A stretch of 64,000 nucleotides of DNA, taken from assembly GCF_031085295.1 (NCBI RefSeq), contig NZ_JAVFWO010000005.1, positions 305,626-369,625 on the forward strand. Reading direction: 5' to 3'. The notes beneath the pieces were generated by a model that was given only the letters and a program-made list of their open reading frames with translations, had not been told where the DNA came from and did not search any database. The position numbers and the translations under genes are program-made. The stretch comes from Microbacterium psychrotolerans. Its GTDB lineage: Bacteria; Actinomycetota; Actinomycetes; Actinomycetales; Microbacteriaceae. Of the stretch, positions 40,663 through 49,708 are shown in pieces (positions within the stretch are counted from its first letter, which is position 1; each line of letters opens with the position of its first letter).

Positions 40663-42942
40663 CTACCGTGCCCGAACCGGAGCGCTGCCGGCATAGACGC
40701 TGCCCGGACGGATGATGAGCGATCGCGGCGCGAGCAGCGCCAGGATCCGCCGTGAGGGTGGTACCGACGCCAGCAGCGCAACCCTCACGGAACTCGCTGC
40801 GTCGGCGGCGGCATCGCCCATCCACTGGGAGCGGTTGCCCGCGCGCGAATAGCTGGCGCGCTCGATGGCGAGGACGACCGTGTTCATCTCGGATGCCGGT
40901 GCGCCGTGCTGCTCGACCAGCCGGCGCGCGAACGCGCGGGGGGACTCGCTGGCAGGGGCCGGGATGCCGACGTCGATCGCCGCCTCCTGCACGGACTGCC
41001 AGGCAGCGGCGGCGTCTCCGCCCCGCGCGGCGGCGTCCTGCTGGCGGCGACGCAGTTCGCGGATGAGGAAGGGGAGCGAGAGGAGCACGATCACCGCGGC
41101 GACCACGCCCAGGATCGGCAGCGGGTCGAGGCCGTTCCGCGACGCTCCGCCCGCCGCGTTCTGGCGCTGCTCCTCGAGGTCGATCTGAGCCTGGTCGCCC
41201 GGCGCCGTGGGCGTGGCGCTGGACTGCGGGGTGGCGGCATCCGGGTCGATGGTCTGGCCGGGCAGCGCGGCCTCGGAGGAGAACGTGGTCGGCACGCCGA
41301 GGCCCGATGTCGGCTCGAACGGGATCCAGCCGATCCCTTCGAAGTACACCTCCGGCCACGCGTGCAGCTGCGAGCTGTACACCGAGAACACCGGCTGGCC
41401 GTCGATGCTCTGCGTCGTGGGCGTGCCCGGCAGATAGCCGACCACGATGCGCGACGGCATGTGCAGCGTCCGCGCCATAAGGGCGAACGCCGATGCGAAG
41501 TGGACGCAGTACCCCTCACGCACATCGAGGAACCGAGCCACGGCCTCGGCACCGCTGCCGTCGAAACCCTCCTCGACGGGCGCATCCAGCGAGTATTTGA
41601 ACTCACCGCCGCGGAACCACCGCTGCAGCGCCGTCAGCCGGTCGTAGTCGGTGGTGGCCTCCGCGGTCATCTGCAGGGCGAGCTCGCCGATCACCGGCGG
41701 GATGTCGGTGGGCAGCTCCGTCGTCTCATCGCGCACCTGCGAACCCACGGCGCTGGCGGCGCGGACCTGCTCGAGCGACGGTCGCGCGGGCGCATACGCC
41801 ACCTCGTACGACTGTCCCTGTGTCGAGCTGTTCGTGGAGGCGACCGTGTGGTTGTAGGGGACCGCGCCCCAGAGGCCGGCGCTGAGACCGTCGATGTCGA
41901 TGGCCGGGTAGGGCACCGGCGCCCACGGCGAGTCGAGGTTGATGATGTCGACCTTCGCCGAGTAGTCCGTCACCCGGATGTCGTCCTCGGCGTCGACAGC
42001 CCCGAAGGCGCGGTCCGCGTCGAGCGAGATGGTCTGCGCGCGATCGGGCGACCACACCCCGCCCTCGAAGCGGGACAGGGTCGTCGCGCGCAGGTAGGGC
42101 ACCGACGGCGCGTCGGTCCGCAGGCGCAGCACCTCGGCGTCCTGCGGGCGGCGCAGGTCGTCGCCGAGCTGCAGCGTGGCGTCGATCCCCGGCCCGGGAC
42201 CGAGGCCCGAGCCCGCACGAGCGCCGGGCTGCGGCAGCACGGGTGTGGCGACCACCGCCACGACGATCGCGATCGCGCCGATGCCGAGCGCCGTGGCGGG
42301 AACGCCCGCAGTGCGCTCCGCCTCGCGCTCCAGCGGCTTCTCGCGCGAGCGCGTCTCGGACCGGATGAGGAAGAGGATCGTGATCGCCAGGAACACGAAC
42401 CCGATCACATCGACGTCGCTCGGTGCCGCGATCGCGGGGATGAGCGACACCGCGACGATCCCCACGGACGCGAGGAGCGGCATCCGTGCCGTCACCACGA
42501 CGTGGTCGACGACGATCGTGAGCAGTCCCATCGCCCCGACCACCATGAACGCCAGCGGCACCGTGGGCTCGAGAGGGGCCGCGCCGACCGTGATCTCCTC
42601 CATCGCGGATTCGACCAGCAGCGGCACGGCGCGGAAGGTGTCGAGCGTCGGGATCACCCAGAGCAGCGCGGTGTCGCGGAGGAACACCAGGGTCATGAAC
42701 ACAGCCCAGACGGCCGCCTCGATGAGCGTGACGGCGACCGCGGGGAGGCGATAGCGGCGTGCGGTGTAGCCGGCCGCCAGGATCATCGCCGCCAGCAGGA
42801 GCGCGCCGATGAGCCACCAGCCCGGGTCGATCACCCGGACCACGGGCAGCAGCGCCGCCAGGAGCGCCGCGAGGATCGAGATCGTGAGCAGCCGTTCGCC
42901 GCCGCGTCCGCGGGCGGACCGCGCCGCCTCAGCCGAGGACAT
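40663..42942 (-). CDS. Transglutaminase-like membrane protein (TgpA type)
   Basis: The 759-residue protein has an N-terminal block of about six membrane helices (about residues 18-210), an exported transglutaminase-like domain and a C-terminal helix near residue 620 followed by a cytoplasmic helical tail. The catalytic triad is visible as Cys in REGYCVHFASAFALMARTL, His in SQLHAWPEVYFEG and Asp/Glu in IPFEPTSG. Homologues act on cell-surface proteins or act as proteases; the substrate is unknown. ATG 42942 overlaps the DUF58 gene by 14 bases. It is the third gene of a MoxR-DUF58-transglutaminase operon. Confidence 0.9.
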   Translation of the reverse strand: MSSAEAARSARGRGGERLLTISILAALLAALLPVVRVIDPGWWLIGALLLAAMILAAGYTARRYRLPAVAVTLIEAAVWAVFMTLVFLRDTALLWVIPTLDTFRAVPLLVESAMEEITVGAAPLEPTVPLAFMVVGAMGLLTIVVDHVVVTARMPLLASVGIVAVSLIPAIAAPSDVDVIGFVFLAITILFLIRSETRSREKPLEREAERTAGVPATALGIGAIAIVVAVVATPVLPQPGARAGSGLGPGPGIDATLQLGDDLRRPQDAEVLRLRTDAPSVPYLRATTLSRFEGGVWSPDRAQTISLDADRAFGAVDAEDDIRVTDYSAKVDIINLDSPWAPVPYPAIDIDGLSAGLWGAVPYNHTVASTNSSTQGQSYEVAYAPARPSLEQVRAASAVGSQVRDETTELPTDIPPVIGELALQMTAEATTDYDRLTALQRWFRGGEFKYSLDAPVEEGFDGSGAEAVARFLDVREGYCVHFASAFALMARTLHMPSRIVVGYLPGTPTTQSIDGQPVFSVYSSQLHAWPEVYFEGIGWIPFEPTSGLGVPTTFSSEAALPGQTIDPDAATPQSSATPTAPGDQAQIDLEEQRQNAAGGASRNGLDPLPILGVVAAVIVLLSLPFLIRELRRRQQDAAARGGDAAAAWQSVQEAAIDVGIPAPASESPRAFARRLVEQHGAPASEMNTVVLAIERASYSRAGNRSQWMGDAAADAASSVRVALLASVPPSRRILALLAPRSLIIRPGSVYAGSAPVRAR

Positions 42943-44188
42943 GATGAACCCCCCGGCCGATCGCGTTGCCCCACGCGATGGCGAGGTCGCGGTCGGGGCC
43001 GATGGCAGCGACATGCCAGCCGTGGTCTGCGGCGATGTCGAGCGCGTCGCCGACGGGTCCTGCGGTGAGCAGGACGGGCAGCGTGCTGTGATGGGCGACC
43101 GGCCCCAGCGCCACCGCGTCGGCGGGATCGAGCCGGCCGACGACGACCACGATCGGCCCGGTCGACAGTCCGGCGAACAGGCGCGACAGCCGGGGGAGCG
43201 CGTCGTCGCGGTGAGCCGTCACCGTCGCGAACTGGACCAGCATCGCGTCCACATCGGTCATGTCGCCGCCGTCGATGCGGTCGACGAGCACGGTGCCCTC
43301 CGAATCGAGTACCTCGACGGCATACCCGTCGTGCACGAGCCGGGCGACCGCCGACACGCACGCCGACACGCCGGCTTCGAAGCCCGGGTCGGCGCCGGGT
43401 GCGCGCAGCGCCTCGGGCGACCAGCGCAGTGCGGCCCGGTCGAGCACGACCGCGGCCTCGGGGGTGGACTCCTGCTCCTCCTGCCGCACCATCAGCTCGT
43501 CGCGATGCGCGGTCGCACGCCAGTGGATGCGGCGCATCGAGTCGCCGGACGCATACGGGCGGGCGACCAGGTTGTCGGCGCCCTGGCCCAGCTGATCCGT
43601 CGTGGTGTGCAGCATCCCGCCGGTGGCCCCGGCGTAGTCGATGAGTGGCGGCAGATCGACGACCGCCGGTGCGACCGTGACGGGTGTCCGCTGGTTGAAC
43701 ACGACGGTGCGCCGGGCGAGTCCGAACGGGTCGGACGACCGCACCGTGAGCGGGCCGATGGAATGGACGCCTCGCCGTGCGCCGGTGATCGTGTAGACGA
43801 GGTCGATGCTGCGGACCCCGCCGCGCTCGCCGCCGCGCAATCCCGAGCCGAGTGCCGGGAACGCACCGTCCGCCTTTCCGCGGAGCCCCTTCGGCAGGGT
43901 GTCGCGCCAGGTGCCCGGCGCCGTCGGCAGCGCGGTGCGCACCTCGACGCGCACCGACACCCGTGCCTCGCGCCCGACGGAGGCGACGTCGGGCACGAGC
44001 GATCGGGTGACCGCGTCGGTCCGACGGCCCACGTACAGGGACGCGACGCTGGTCGCGACGACGGCCAGCAGCAGTATGCCGAAGTAGATCAGCTCGACGA
44101 GTCCGGCCTCGTCGGCGACGATGAAGCAGGCGATCGCCAGGACCAGCGCTCCGGTTCCCCGGACGCTCAGCGGCCACACGCTTCTCAT
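42929..44188 (-). CDS. DUF58 domain protein
   Basis: The 419-residue protein has two N-terminal membrane helices (about residues 10-52), a beta-rich region and the DUF58 signature YASGDSMRRIHWRATAHRDE (about residues 208-227), which precedes a von Willebrand A-like fold. Proteins of this type work with MoxR AAA+ ATPases, probably in assembling or activating envelope complexes. The gene starts 7 bases after the MoxR stop and overlaps the transglutaminase gene by 14 bases. Confidence 0.9.
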   Translation of the reverse strand: MRSVWPLSVRGTGALVLAIACFIVADEAGLVELIYFGILLLAVVATSVASLYVGRRTDAVTRSLVPDVASVGREARVSVRVEVRTALPTAPGTWRDTLPKGLRGKADGAFPALGSGLRGGERGGVRSIDLVYTITGARRGVHSIGPLTVRSSDPFGLARRTVVFNQRTPVTVAPAVVDLPPLIDYAGATGGMLHTTTDQLGQGADNLVARPYASGDSMRRIHWRATAHRDELMVRQEEQESTPEAAVVLDRAALRWSPEALRAPGADPGFEAGVSACVSAVARLVHDGYAVEVLDSEGTVLVDRIDGGDMTDVDAMLVQFATVTAHRDDALPRLSRLFAGLSTGPIVVVVGRLDPADAVALGPVAHHSTLPVLLTAGPVGDALDIAADHGWHVAAIGPDRDLAIAWGNAIGRGVHHVLG

Positions 44189-44195
44189 CGTCTGC

Positions 44196-45218
44196 TCACT
44201 GACGGGAGGCGATCGGCACCCGCACGTTCGCCGCGATGCGCTCCAGGATGGTCGCGATCGCGTCCGCGGCGCTGGTGCCCCGAGCGCCGCCTGCGGCGCG
44301 CGTCGGGATCAGGCGGTGCGCGAACACGGCAGCCAGCAGGGCGGTGATGTCGTCGGGGATGACGAACGCGCGCCCGTCGAGAGCCGCCCACACCTTGGCC
44401 GCACGCACCAGCTGCAGAGTCGCACGGGGGCTCGCGCCCAGCCGCAGGTCGCTGTGGGTGCGCGTCGCCTGGGCGAGGGCGACCGCGTAGTCCTCGATCG
44501 CGGGAGCCACGTGCACCGCTCGAGCCCACGCCACGAGCCCCGACACCTCGTCGGCCGACACCACCGGCGCCAGCTGGTCGAGGGGGTTCGCGGTGTCGCG
44601 CTGGCGAAGCATCAGGGCCTCGGACCGCGCATCCGGGTAGCCCATCGAGATGCGCATCATGAAGCGGTCCCGCTGAGCCTCGGGGAGGGCGTACGTCCCC
44701 TCCATCTCGAGCGGGTTCTGCGTTGCGACCACCAGGAACGGCTCGGGGACATAGTGCGTGCGGCCGTCGACGGTAACCTGGCGCTCCTCCATGGCCTCGA
44801 GGAGAGCCGACTGGGTCTTGGGGGAGGAGCGGTTGATCTCGTCGGCGATGACGATGTTCGCGAAGATGGCGCCCGGCTTGAACTCGAACTCGCGCTCGAC
44901 CGGGTTGAAGACGCTCACGCCGGTCACGTCGCCCGGGAGCAGGTCGGGGGTGAACTGGATGCGGCGGACCGTCGCGTCGACCGACGTCGCCAGCGCCCGC
45001 GCCAGCATGGTCTTGCCGACACCCGGCACGTCCTCGATGAGGAGGTGCCCCTCCGCCAGCAGGCACACCAGCGAGCTGCGCACCGCGTCGGGCTTGCCGT
45101 CGATGACGGTGCCGACCGCGTCGAGGATCGCGTCGGTGATGCGGGCGAATCCGTCCGCCGTGAGCGCGTCGGCCGTGGCGTCCGGTCCCGTCCGGGCATC
45201 CGTCGCGGTATCGACCAT
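44196..45218 (-). CDS. MoxR-family AAA+ ATPase
   Basis: The 340-residue protein carries Walker A EDVPGVGKTMLA (about residues 62-73), Walker B IADEINRSSPKTQ and the sensor 1 segment ATQNPLEMEGTYALPEAQRDR. The full-length MoxR layout with a C-terminal helical lid is present. It is a chaperone-like motor that remodels partner proteins, here most likely the DUF58 and transglutaminase proteins encoded downstream. It is the first gene of the operon; 139 bases separate it from the amine locus. Confidence 0.94.
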   Translation of the reverse strand: MVDTATDARTGPDATADALTADGFARITDAILDAVGTVIDGKPDAVRSSLVCLLAEGHLLIEDVPGVGKTMLARALATSVDATVRRIQFTPDLLPGDVTGVSVFNPVEREFEFKPGAIFANIVIADEINRSSPKTQSALLEAMEERQVTVDGRTHYVPEPFLVVATQNPLEMEGTYALPEAQRDRFMMRISMGYPDARSEALMLRQRDTANPLDQLAPVVSADEVSGLVAWARAVHVAPAIEDYAVALAQATRTHSDLRLGASPRATLQLVRAAKVWAALDGRAFVIPDDITALLAAVFAHRLIPTRAAGGARGTSAADAIATILERIAANVRVPIASRQ

Positions 45219-45357
45219 CGAGGCCTCCTGTTCCGCCTTCGAGCGGGCGGGTCCGGCGGGTGGGTGCGGGCGTCCTCGCCCACGGCTCGATCCTAACCAC
45301 GGCGCACGCGGTGCGGCACTGGGAGAACGCTGGACGCCGCCGCCCGCCGGCGGATGC

Positions 45358-45894
45358 CTAGACCGACGCGGCCGCCATCAGCACCACCGAGACACCCATG
45401 CAGGCGAGCTGTGCACGGTCGAGCGAGCGATGGGCCCGCACCAGGAGGAGCGCCGAGAACACGGCGTATGCGAGCGCACCGCCGAGGAGGACCGCGAGGA
45501 GCAGCCCGCCCCCGCCCCCGTGTCCGTGTGCCGCTGCGCTTGCCGCTGGGCTTGCAGCGGCGAGCGGGTCGTACCCCATGCCGAGCTGCAGCGCGGCCAT
45601 CGCGATCAGCCCGAGGCCGGAGTGCACCGCCATGCCCGTCTCGGGCAGCGGGTGCGCCTCCGACCTCCGGCCGCGGGGACGCCGCCAAGCGGCCAGCGCC
45701 ATCGCGCAGGCGATGAGGAGCGCCGCCCAGTACACGGGGGCGACGAGCCGGGTGAGGGCCGCGTCGAGCATCGCGACCAGCATGAGGACGGATGCCGCGG
45801 CGTCGGGCCACCGCGCCCGGCTGCGGTCGGCTGCCAGACAGCAGGCGCCGATCGCGGCCGGGGCGATGGCCCAGGCGTGGAGCAGTTCAGCCAC
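45358..45894 (-). CDS. DUF5134-like integral membrane protein
   Basis: The 178-residue protein has about five hydrophobic segments, small loops and a His/Gly linker (AAAHGHGGGGG, about residues 121-131). Length and layout resemble DUF5134 proteins of actinobacteria, whose function is unknown. The GTG start lies 3 bases after the stop of the copper amine oxidase, so the genes are coupled. The His linker, like the oxidase tail, suggests copper handling. Confidence 0.65.
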   Translation of the reverse strand: MAELLHAWAIAPAAIGACCLAADRSRARWPDAAASVLMLVAMLDAALTRLVAPVYWAALLIACAMALAAWRRPRGRRSEAHPLPETGMAVHSGLGLIAMAALQLGMGYDPLAAASPAASAAAHGHGGGGGLLLAVLLGGALAYAVFSALLLVRAHRSLDRAQLACMGVSVVLMAAASV

Positions 45895-45897
45895 GGC

Positions 45898-47979
45898 TCA
45901 GCCGTCGTGGTGGTGCTCGTCGTGTGCGTGCCCGTGCTCGCCGTGCCCGTGACCACCGGCGTCATGCGCGTGGGCGCCGGGCGTGGGCCCGTAGCCGCCC
46001 ATCGCTGCGTGCACGTGACCCGTGCCCGCTGCGCAGTGCGCGGACTCCGGGGCCGGCACGTGCAGCGTCGGGTTGCGCTCGAAGAAGTTGTACGGCTTCA
46101 GCGTGAACTTGGCGTAGTCCATCGGCATGACGGGCCAGTCCTCGTTGCGGGGGAAGTGGGTGAGCCCGAAGGTGTGCCAGAGCACGACGTCCTCGCCGAT
46201 CAGCGGCTCGTCGCCCGCGATGAAGGCGGGCAGGCCGCCTCCGCCCGGGTGCTGGTTGACGAAGTCGCCGGCCGCGTAGCGCTCGGCGGGGTCGTACTTC
46301 GTCACGAACAGGTTCTTCGTGGCGAACGCGGCGCGCGAGGCGATCGACGACGCGTCGTCGGCGAGGAGCACCGGTGTCTCGGTGGGGAAGAGGACGTACG
46401 AGGTCGGCTGGCCCATCGACGTCGTCTTCTCGGTGGAGGCGATCTGCCAGACCCGGTTGCGGGCGCCGTCGGCGAGGCGGCCCGAGACCTTCTCGGAGGC
46501 GATCGGCACGACGCTCTTGGTGAACGCGTTGCCGGCGGGGTTGGCGGCTGAGATCGGCACGCGGACGGCGTCGATCTCGTTCACGACGTTCGCGGTGCCG
46601 TCGACGGTCATGTCCAGCCGCGCCGAGAACAGGTGCTGATGGTACGGGGCGCCGAGACCCGGGGCGACCTCCGAGGCGAACGGATAGGGGGATCCGTCCT
46701 CGCTCGCGCCGGGGTAGGCGGAGGTGAACAGGATGCCGGTGAGCTTCGCCTCGCACTCGATCGTGCCGTCGAGGTAGAGGTACCAGAAGAACCCGTAGTC
46801 GTAGTTGCCGACGGTGGTGAAGAACGAGATCACCAGCCTCCGCGACCGCCGCACCTCCGACGCGCCGGTGAAGAGGTCGGTGTGCTTCCAGAGAGAGCCG
46901 AAGTCCTCTTCGTGCATGCACACGCCGTTACGCACGGTGCGCGGCATCCCGAGCTCGTCGGCGAGGATCGCATCGACGTACGTGATGTCGCCGACGCAGT
47001 CGCAGCCCAGCTCGAGCTCGTTGGTGTACCGGCCGAAAAGGTACTCGCCCGTGTCGAAGTAGTTCTGCCAGAACCGGTTCGGCTGCGGGTCGGCGTAAGG
47101 CACCACCATCTCGCTGATCGATCCCCGGTACATCACCGGGCGCCCGGCGAACGAGAGCTGTCGCAGGATCAGGCCCTCGCGCGTGTCGAAGCCGATCCGG
47201 AGGTCCCACTCGCCCCACCTGACGTGCTCGCCGTCGACGTTCAGGCTCGATCCTTCGGGCTGCGTGATGACGATGGGCTTGAGGCCCTCGAGCGGCGGGC
47301 CCTGCAGGGCGGGGTCGTCGTAGTTGCCGCTCGTCTGGGGGATGTCGTAGCCCGGGTTGTCGACGACCTTGATCACCGAGCGGGCGGCGACGTCGATGTA
47401 GGCGGTGAGTCCGTCCACCGGGTGCGCCCACGGGTGATCGGCGGCGTGGAGCTGCTGGAACGCGAACGTGCGCAGGATGCGGCGTCCGGCCTCATCCTCG
47501 TATCCATAATTGCCCGCCGACAGCGGCACGAGCACGACGTCGTCCGGCGTCAGCCCGCGGGCGGCGAGTGCGCCCACCCACTCCGCGCTCTCGTTGGCGA
47601 TCACGCCGACCTCTTCGAACTCGGCGTCGAGGATCGGCAGCTGGCCCGCGGTCCCGTCGAGTTCGACGGTCGAGACCACTTCGCCGTCTGCCAGCGAGAC
47701 GACCAGGTCGAGCGATCGCGCGGACCTCATGTCGAGCAGCTGCACGCGTGCTCGGCGCTCGGGGAGCGCGCCGGTGCCGGCCTCCCAGGCCAGGATCGCA
47801 GGCTTCGGCGCCTCTTCGAGACCCACGTAGGCGAATCGCGTCGCGTCGGTCGTCGTGTCGAGGCCGAGCACGACCTCGCGGACGGCTTCGATCTCGGCGG
47901 GCGTCAGCGATGCGAGTGGATGCTGTGGCGCGGGCGGCGCGGTGAAGCCGGAGGCGGTGGTGATGTCGGTGATGGTCAT
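45898..47979 (-). CDS. Copper-containing primary-amine oxidase with His-rich tail
   Basis: The 693-residue enzyme has the copper amine oxidase catalytic domain. The Tyr that becomes topaquinone is Tyr393 in VGNYDYGFFW, the catalytic base is Asp309 in YFDTGEYLFG, and the copper ligands are His447, His449 (HQHLF) and His608 (GLTHFP). It oxidises primary amines to aldehydes with release of ammonia and hydrogen peroxide. The last 45 residues hold 13 histidines (HAHDAGGHGHGEHGHAHDE-type repeats), far beyond what catalysis needs, suggesting copper acquisition or storage. There is no signal peptide. AAGGAG precedes the ATG. The gene lies 43 bases after an APC transporter gene, presumably for amine uptake. 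Confidence 0.93.
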   Translation of the reverse strand: MTITDITTASGFTAPPAPQHPLASLTPAEIEAVREVVLGLDTTTDATRFAYVGLEEAPKPAILAWEAGTGALPERRARVQLLDMRSARSLDLVVSLADGEVVSTVELDGTAGQLPILDAEFEEVGVIANESAEWVGALAARGLTPDDVVLVPLSAGNYGYEDEAGRRILRTFAFQQLHAADHPWAHPVDGLTAYIDVAARSVIKVVDNPGYDIPQTSGNYDDPALQGPPLEGLKPIVITQPEGSSLNVDGEHVRWGEWDLRIGFDTREGLILRQLSFAGRPVMYRGSISEMVVPYADPQPNRFWQNYFDTGEYLFGRYTNELELGCDCVGDITYVDAILADELGMPRTVRNGVCMHEEDFGSLWKHTDLFTGASEVRRSRRLVISFFTTVGNYDYGFFWYLYLDGTIECEAKLTGILFTSAYPGASEDGSPYPFASEVAPGLGAPYHQHLFSARLDMTVDGTANVVNEIDAVRVPISAANPAGNAFTKSVVPIASEKVSGRLADGARNRVWQIASTEKTTSMGQPTSYVLFPTETPVLLADDASSIASRAAFATKNLFVTKYDPAERYAAGDFVNQHPGGGGLPAFIAGDEPLIGEDVVLWHTFGLTHFPRNEDWPVMPMDYAKFTLKPYNFFERNPTLHVPAPESAHCAAGTGHVHAAMGGYGPTPGAHAHDAGGHGHGEHGHAHDEHHHDG

Positions 47980-48022
47980 GGTTCTCCTTCGGTGCGGGGA
48001 TGGATGTCGGCTCGCGTGCGCG

Positions 48023-49498
48023 TCAGCCGGCGATCGAGTCGGTGAGCTTCGCGTAGGCGGCAGGGCGGCGGTTCTTGATCCAGGCGGCCTGCACGTACCC
48101 GATGACGGGGACGACGACCACGAGTCCGAGCAGGAACCAGCTGACGGCGGCGAACACCGGGTTGCCGTCGCCGTCGACGTCGCCGACCATGATCGGGAAG
48201 TAGGCGACGATGAGGGCGGCCGAGAGCATGAGCCCCAGGAATCCCAGGGCGGGGGCGATCACCGTGTTCCACACGCGTCGGTCCTTCTTCGTCCTGACGA
48301 AGTAGACGATCACCGCGACCGACGTGAGAGCCATGAGGATCGCGATGGCGAGGGTCGCGACGCCGGCGAACCAGGTGAAGACCTGCAGCACGGGGTCGAG
48401 CCCGAGCACCGCGAAGACGGCGATCAGCACGACCGCCGTGGCGGTCTGCACGAGCGACGACACGTGCGGCGAGAGGTGCTTGGCGTGCACCGCGCCCATC
48501 TTGTCCGGCAGGACGCCGGCGTTCGCCATGGAGTGCTGATAGCGCGTGACCACGTTGTGGAACGACAGGACGCAGGCGAACATGGCGGTGATCAGCAGGA
48601 TGTTGACGGCGATCTCGCCGAACGAGCCGAGGTAGCGGGCCATCGTCGTGATGATGAACGTGCCGGGGTCCTCCGCGATGGCACCGAGGACGTTGCTCGG
48701 TCCCCACGCCATCACGAGCCCCCATGCGGCCAGCGTGTAGAAGACGCCGATGCCGATCACCGCGGCGTACGTGGCCCGGGGGATCGTCCGGTTCGGGTCC
48801 TTGGCCTCATCGCGGAAGATCGCGGTGGCTTCGAACCCGATGAATGCGGCGATCGCGAACATCAGCCCGACGCCCGGGGAGCCGCTCGCGATGTTGGCGG
48901 GCTCGAACGGTGCGACGCTCAGGCCCTCAGCGCCGCCGCTGATGACGACGACGACGACCATCGCCAGGACGATTCCGACCTCGGCGACGAGGAGCACGCC
49001 GAGCACCTTGCTCGACAGGTCGATGTGGCGGTAGCCCAGCACGCCGACGACCGCGATCGTCGCGAGCGACATCAGCCACCACGGCAGGGCGGGACCGCCG
49101 ATCGACTCGACCGTCACCGACAGGATGTAGCCGATGTACCCGTACACCGACACCTGGATGGTGGTGTACGTGAGCATCGCGATCCACGCGCTCGCGAGGC
49201 CGGTGGAGCGACCGAGACCGTAGCCGACGTAGGTGAAGAAGGCGCCCGGCTTCGGCACGTGGCGGGTCATCGCCGCGAGACCTACGGAGAACAGCAGCAG
49301 GATGACGGCGCTGATGGCGTAGAGCGCGGGGAAGCCGATCCCGTTGCCCAGGAGCATGCCGAGCGGCGCGGCGCCGCCGATCACGGTGAGCGGGGATGCG
49401 GCGGCCACCACCATGAAGACGATGGCGGTGACTCCGAGCGAGCCGGTCAGCGTCCGCTTCGCGGACGCCTCGACTCCCTTCGATTCGAGCTGGGTCAT
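48023..49498 (-). CDS. APC-family amino acid/amine permease
   Basis: The 491-residue protein has about 12-13 membrane helices and the family pattern FMVVAAASPLTVIGG in helix 1 and FIGFEATAIFRDEAKDPNRTIPRA (about residues 213-236). It would take up an amino acid or amine using a cation gradient. GGAGG lies 7 bases before the ATG. It heads the minus-strand unit with the amine oxidase and the DUF5134-like gene, so an amine that the oxidase uses is the likely cargo. Confidence 0.9.
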   Translation of the reverse strand: MTQLESKGVEASAKRTLTGSLGVTAIVFMVVAAASPLTVIGGAAPLGMLLGNGIGFPALYAISAVILLLFSVGLAAMTRHVPKPGAFFTYVGYGLGRSTGLASAWIAMLTYTTIQVSVYGYIGYILSVTVESIGGPALPWWLMSLATIAVVGVLGYRHIDLSSKVLGVLLVAEVGIVLAMVVVVVISGGAEGLSVAPFEPANIASGSPGVGLMFAIAAFIGFEATAIFRDEAKDPNRTIPRATYAAVIGIGVFYTLAAWGLVMAWGPSNVLGAIAEDPGTFIITTMARYLGSFGEIAVNILLITAMFACVLSFHNVVTRYQHSMANAGVLPDKMGAVHAKHLSPHVSSLVQTATAVVLIAVFAVLGLDPVLQVFTWFAGVATLAIAILMALTSVAVIVYFVRTKKDRRVWNTVIAPALGFLGLMLSAALIVAYFPIMVGDVDGDGNPVFAAVSWFLLGLVVVVPVIGYVQAAWIKNRRPAAYAKLTDSIAG

Positions 49499-49708
49499 GG
49501 CAGAACCTCCGGGCGAACGCGGGAACGGGATGCGCTGAGCCTCGCGGCACCGCGTTGCGGCGCCGTCGCGCGCCGGTGAAACCTCGGGCACACCGAGTGA
49601 GATCGGTCGGGGCGGGCGTCTCATTCGGGTGACACACGGGCGAAACACGCGGGTAGCGGCCCGGCAACCGCGCTCGCGTAACGTCTCACGGGCATCACCG
49701 GAGGCGAC

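Noticed and set aside
40906..43068. Long open frame opposite the transglutaminase gene
   Set aside because: Same shadow effect: very Arg/His-rich, no domain, while the minus strand has clear transglutaminase and membrane features.
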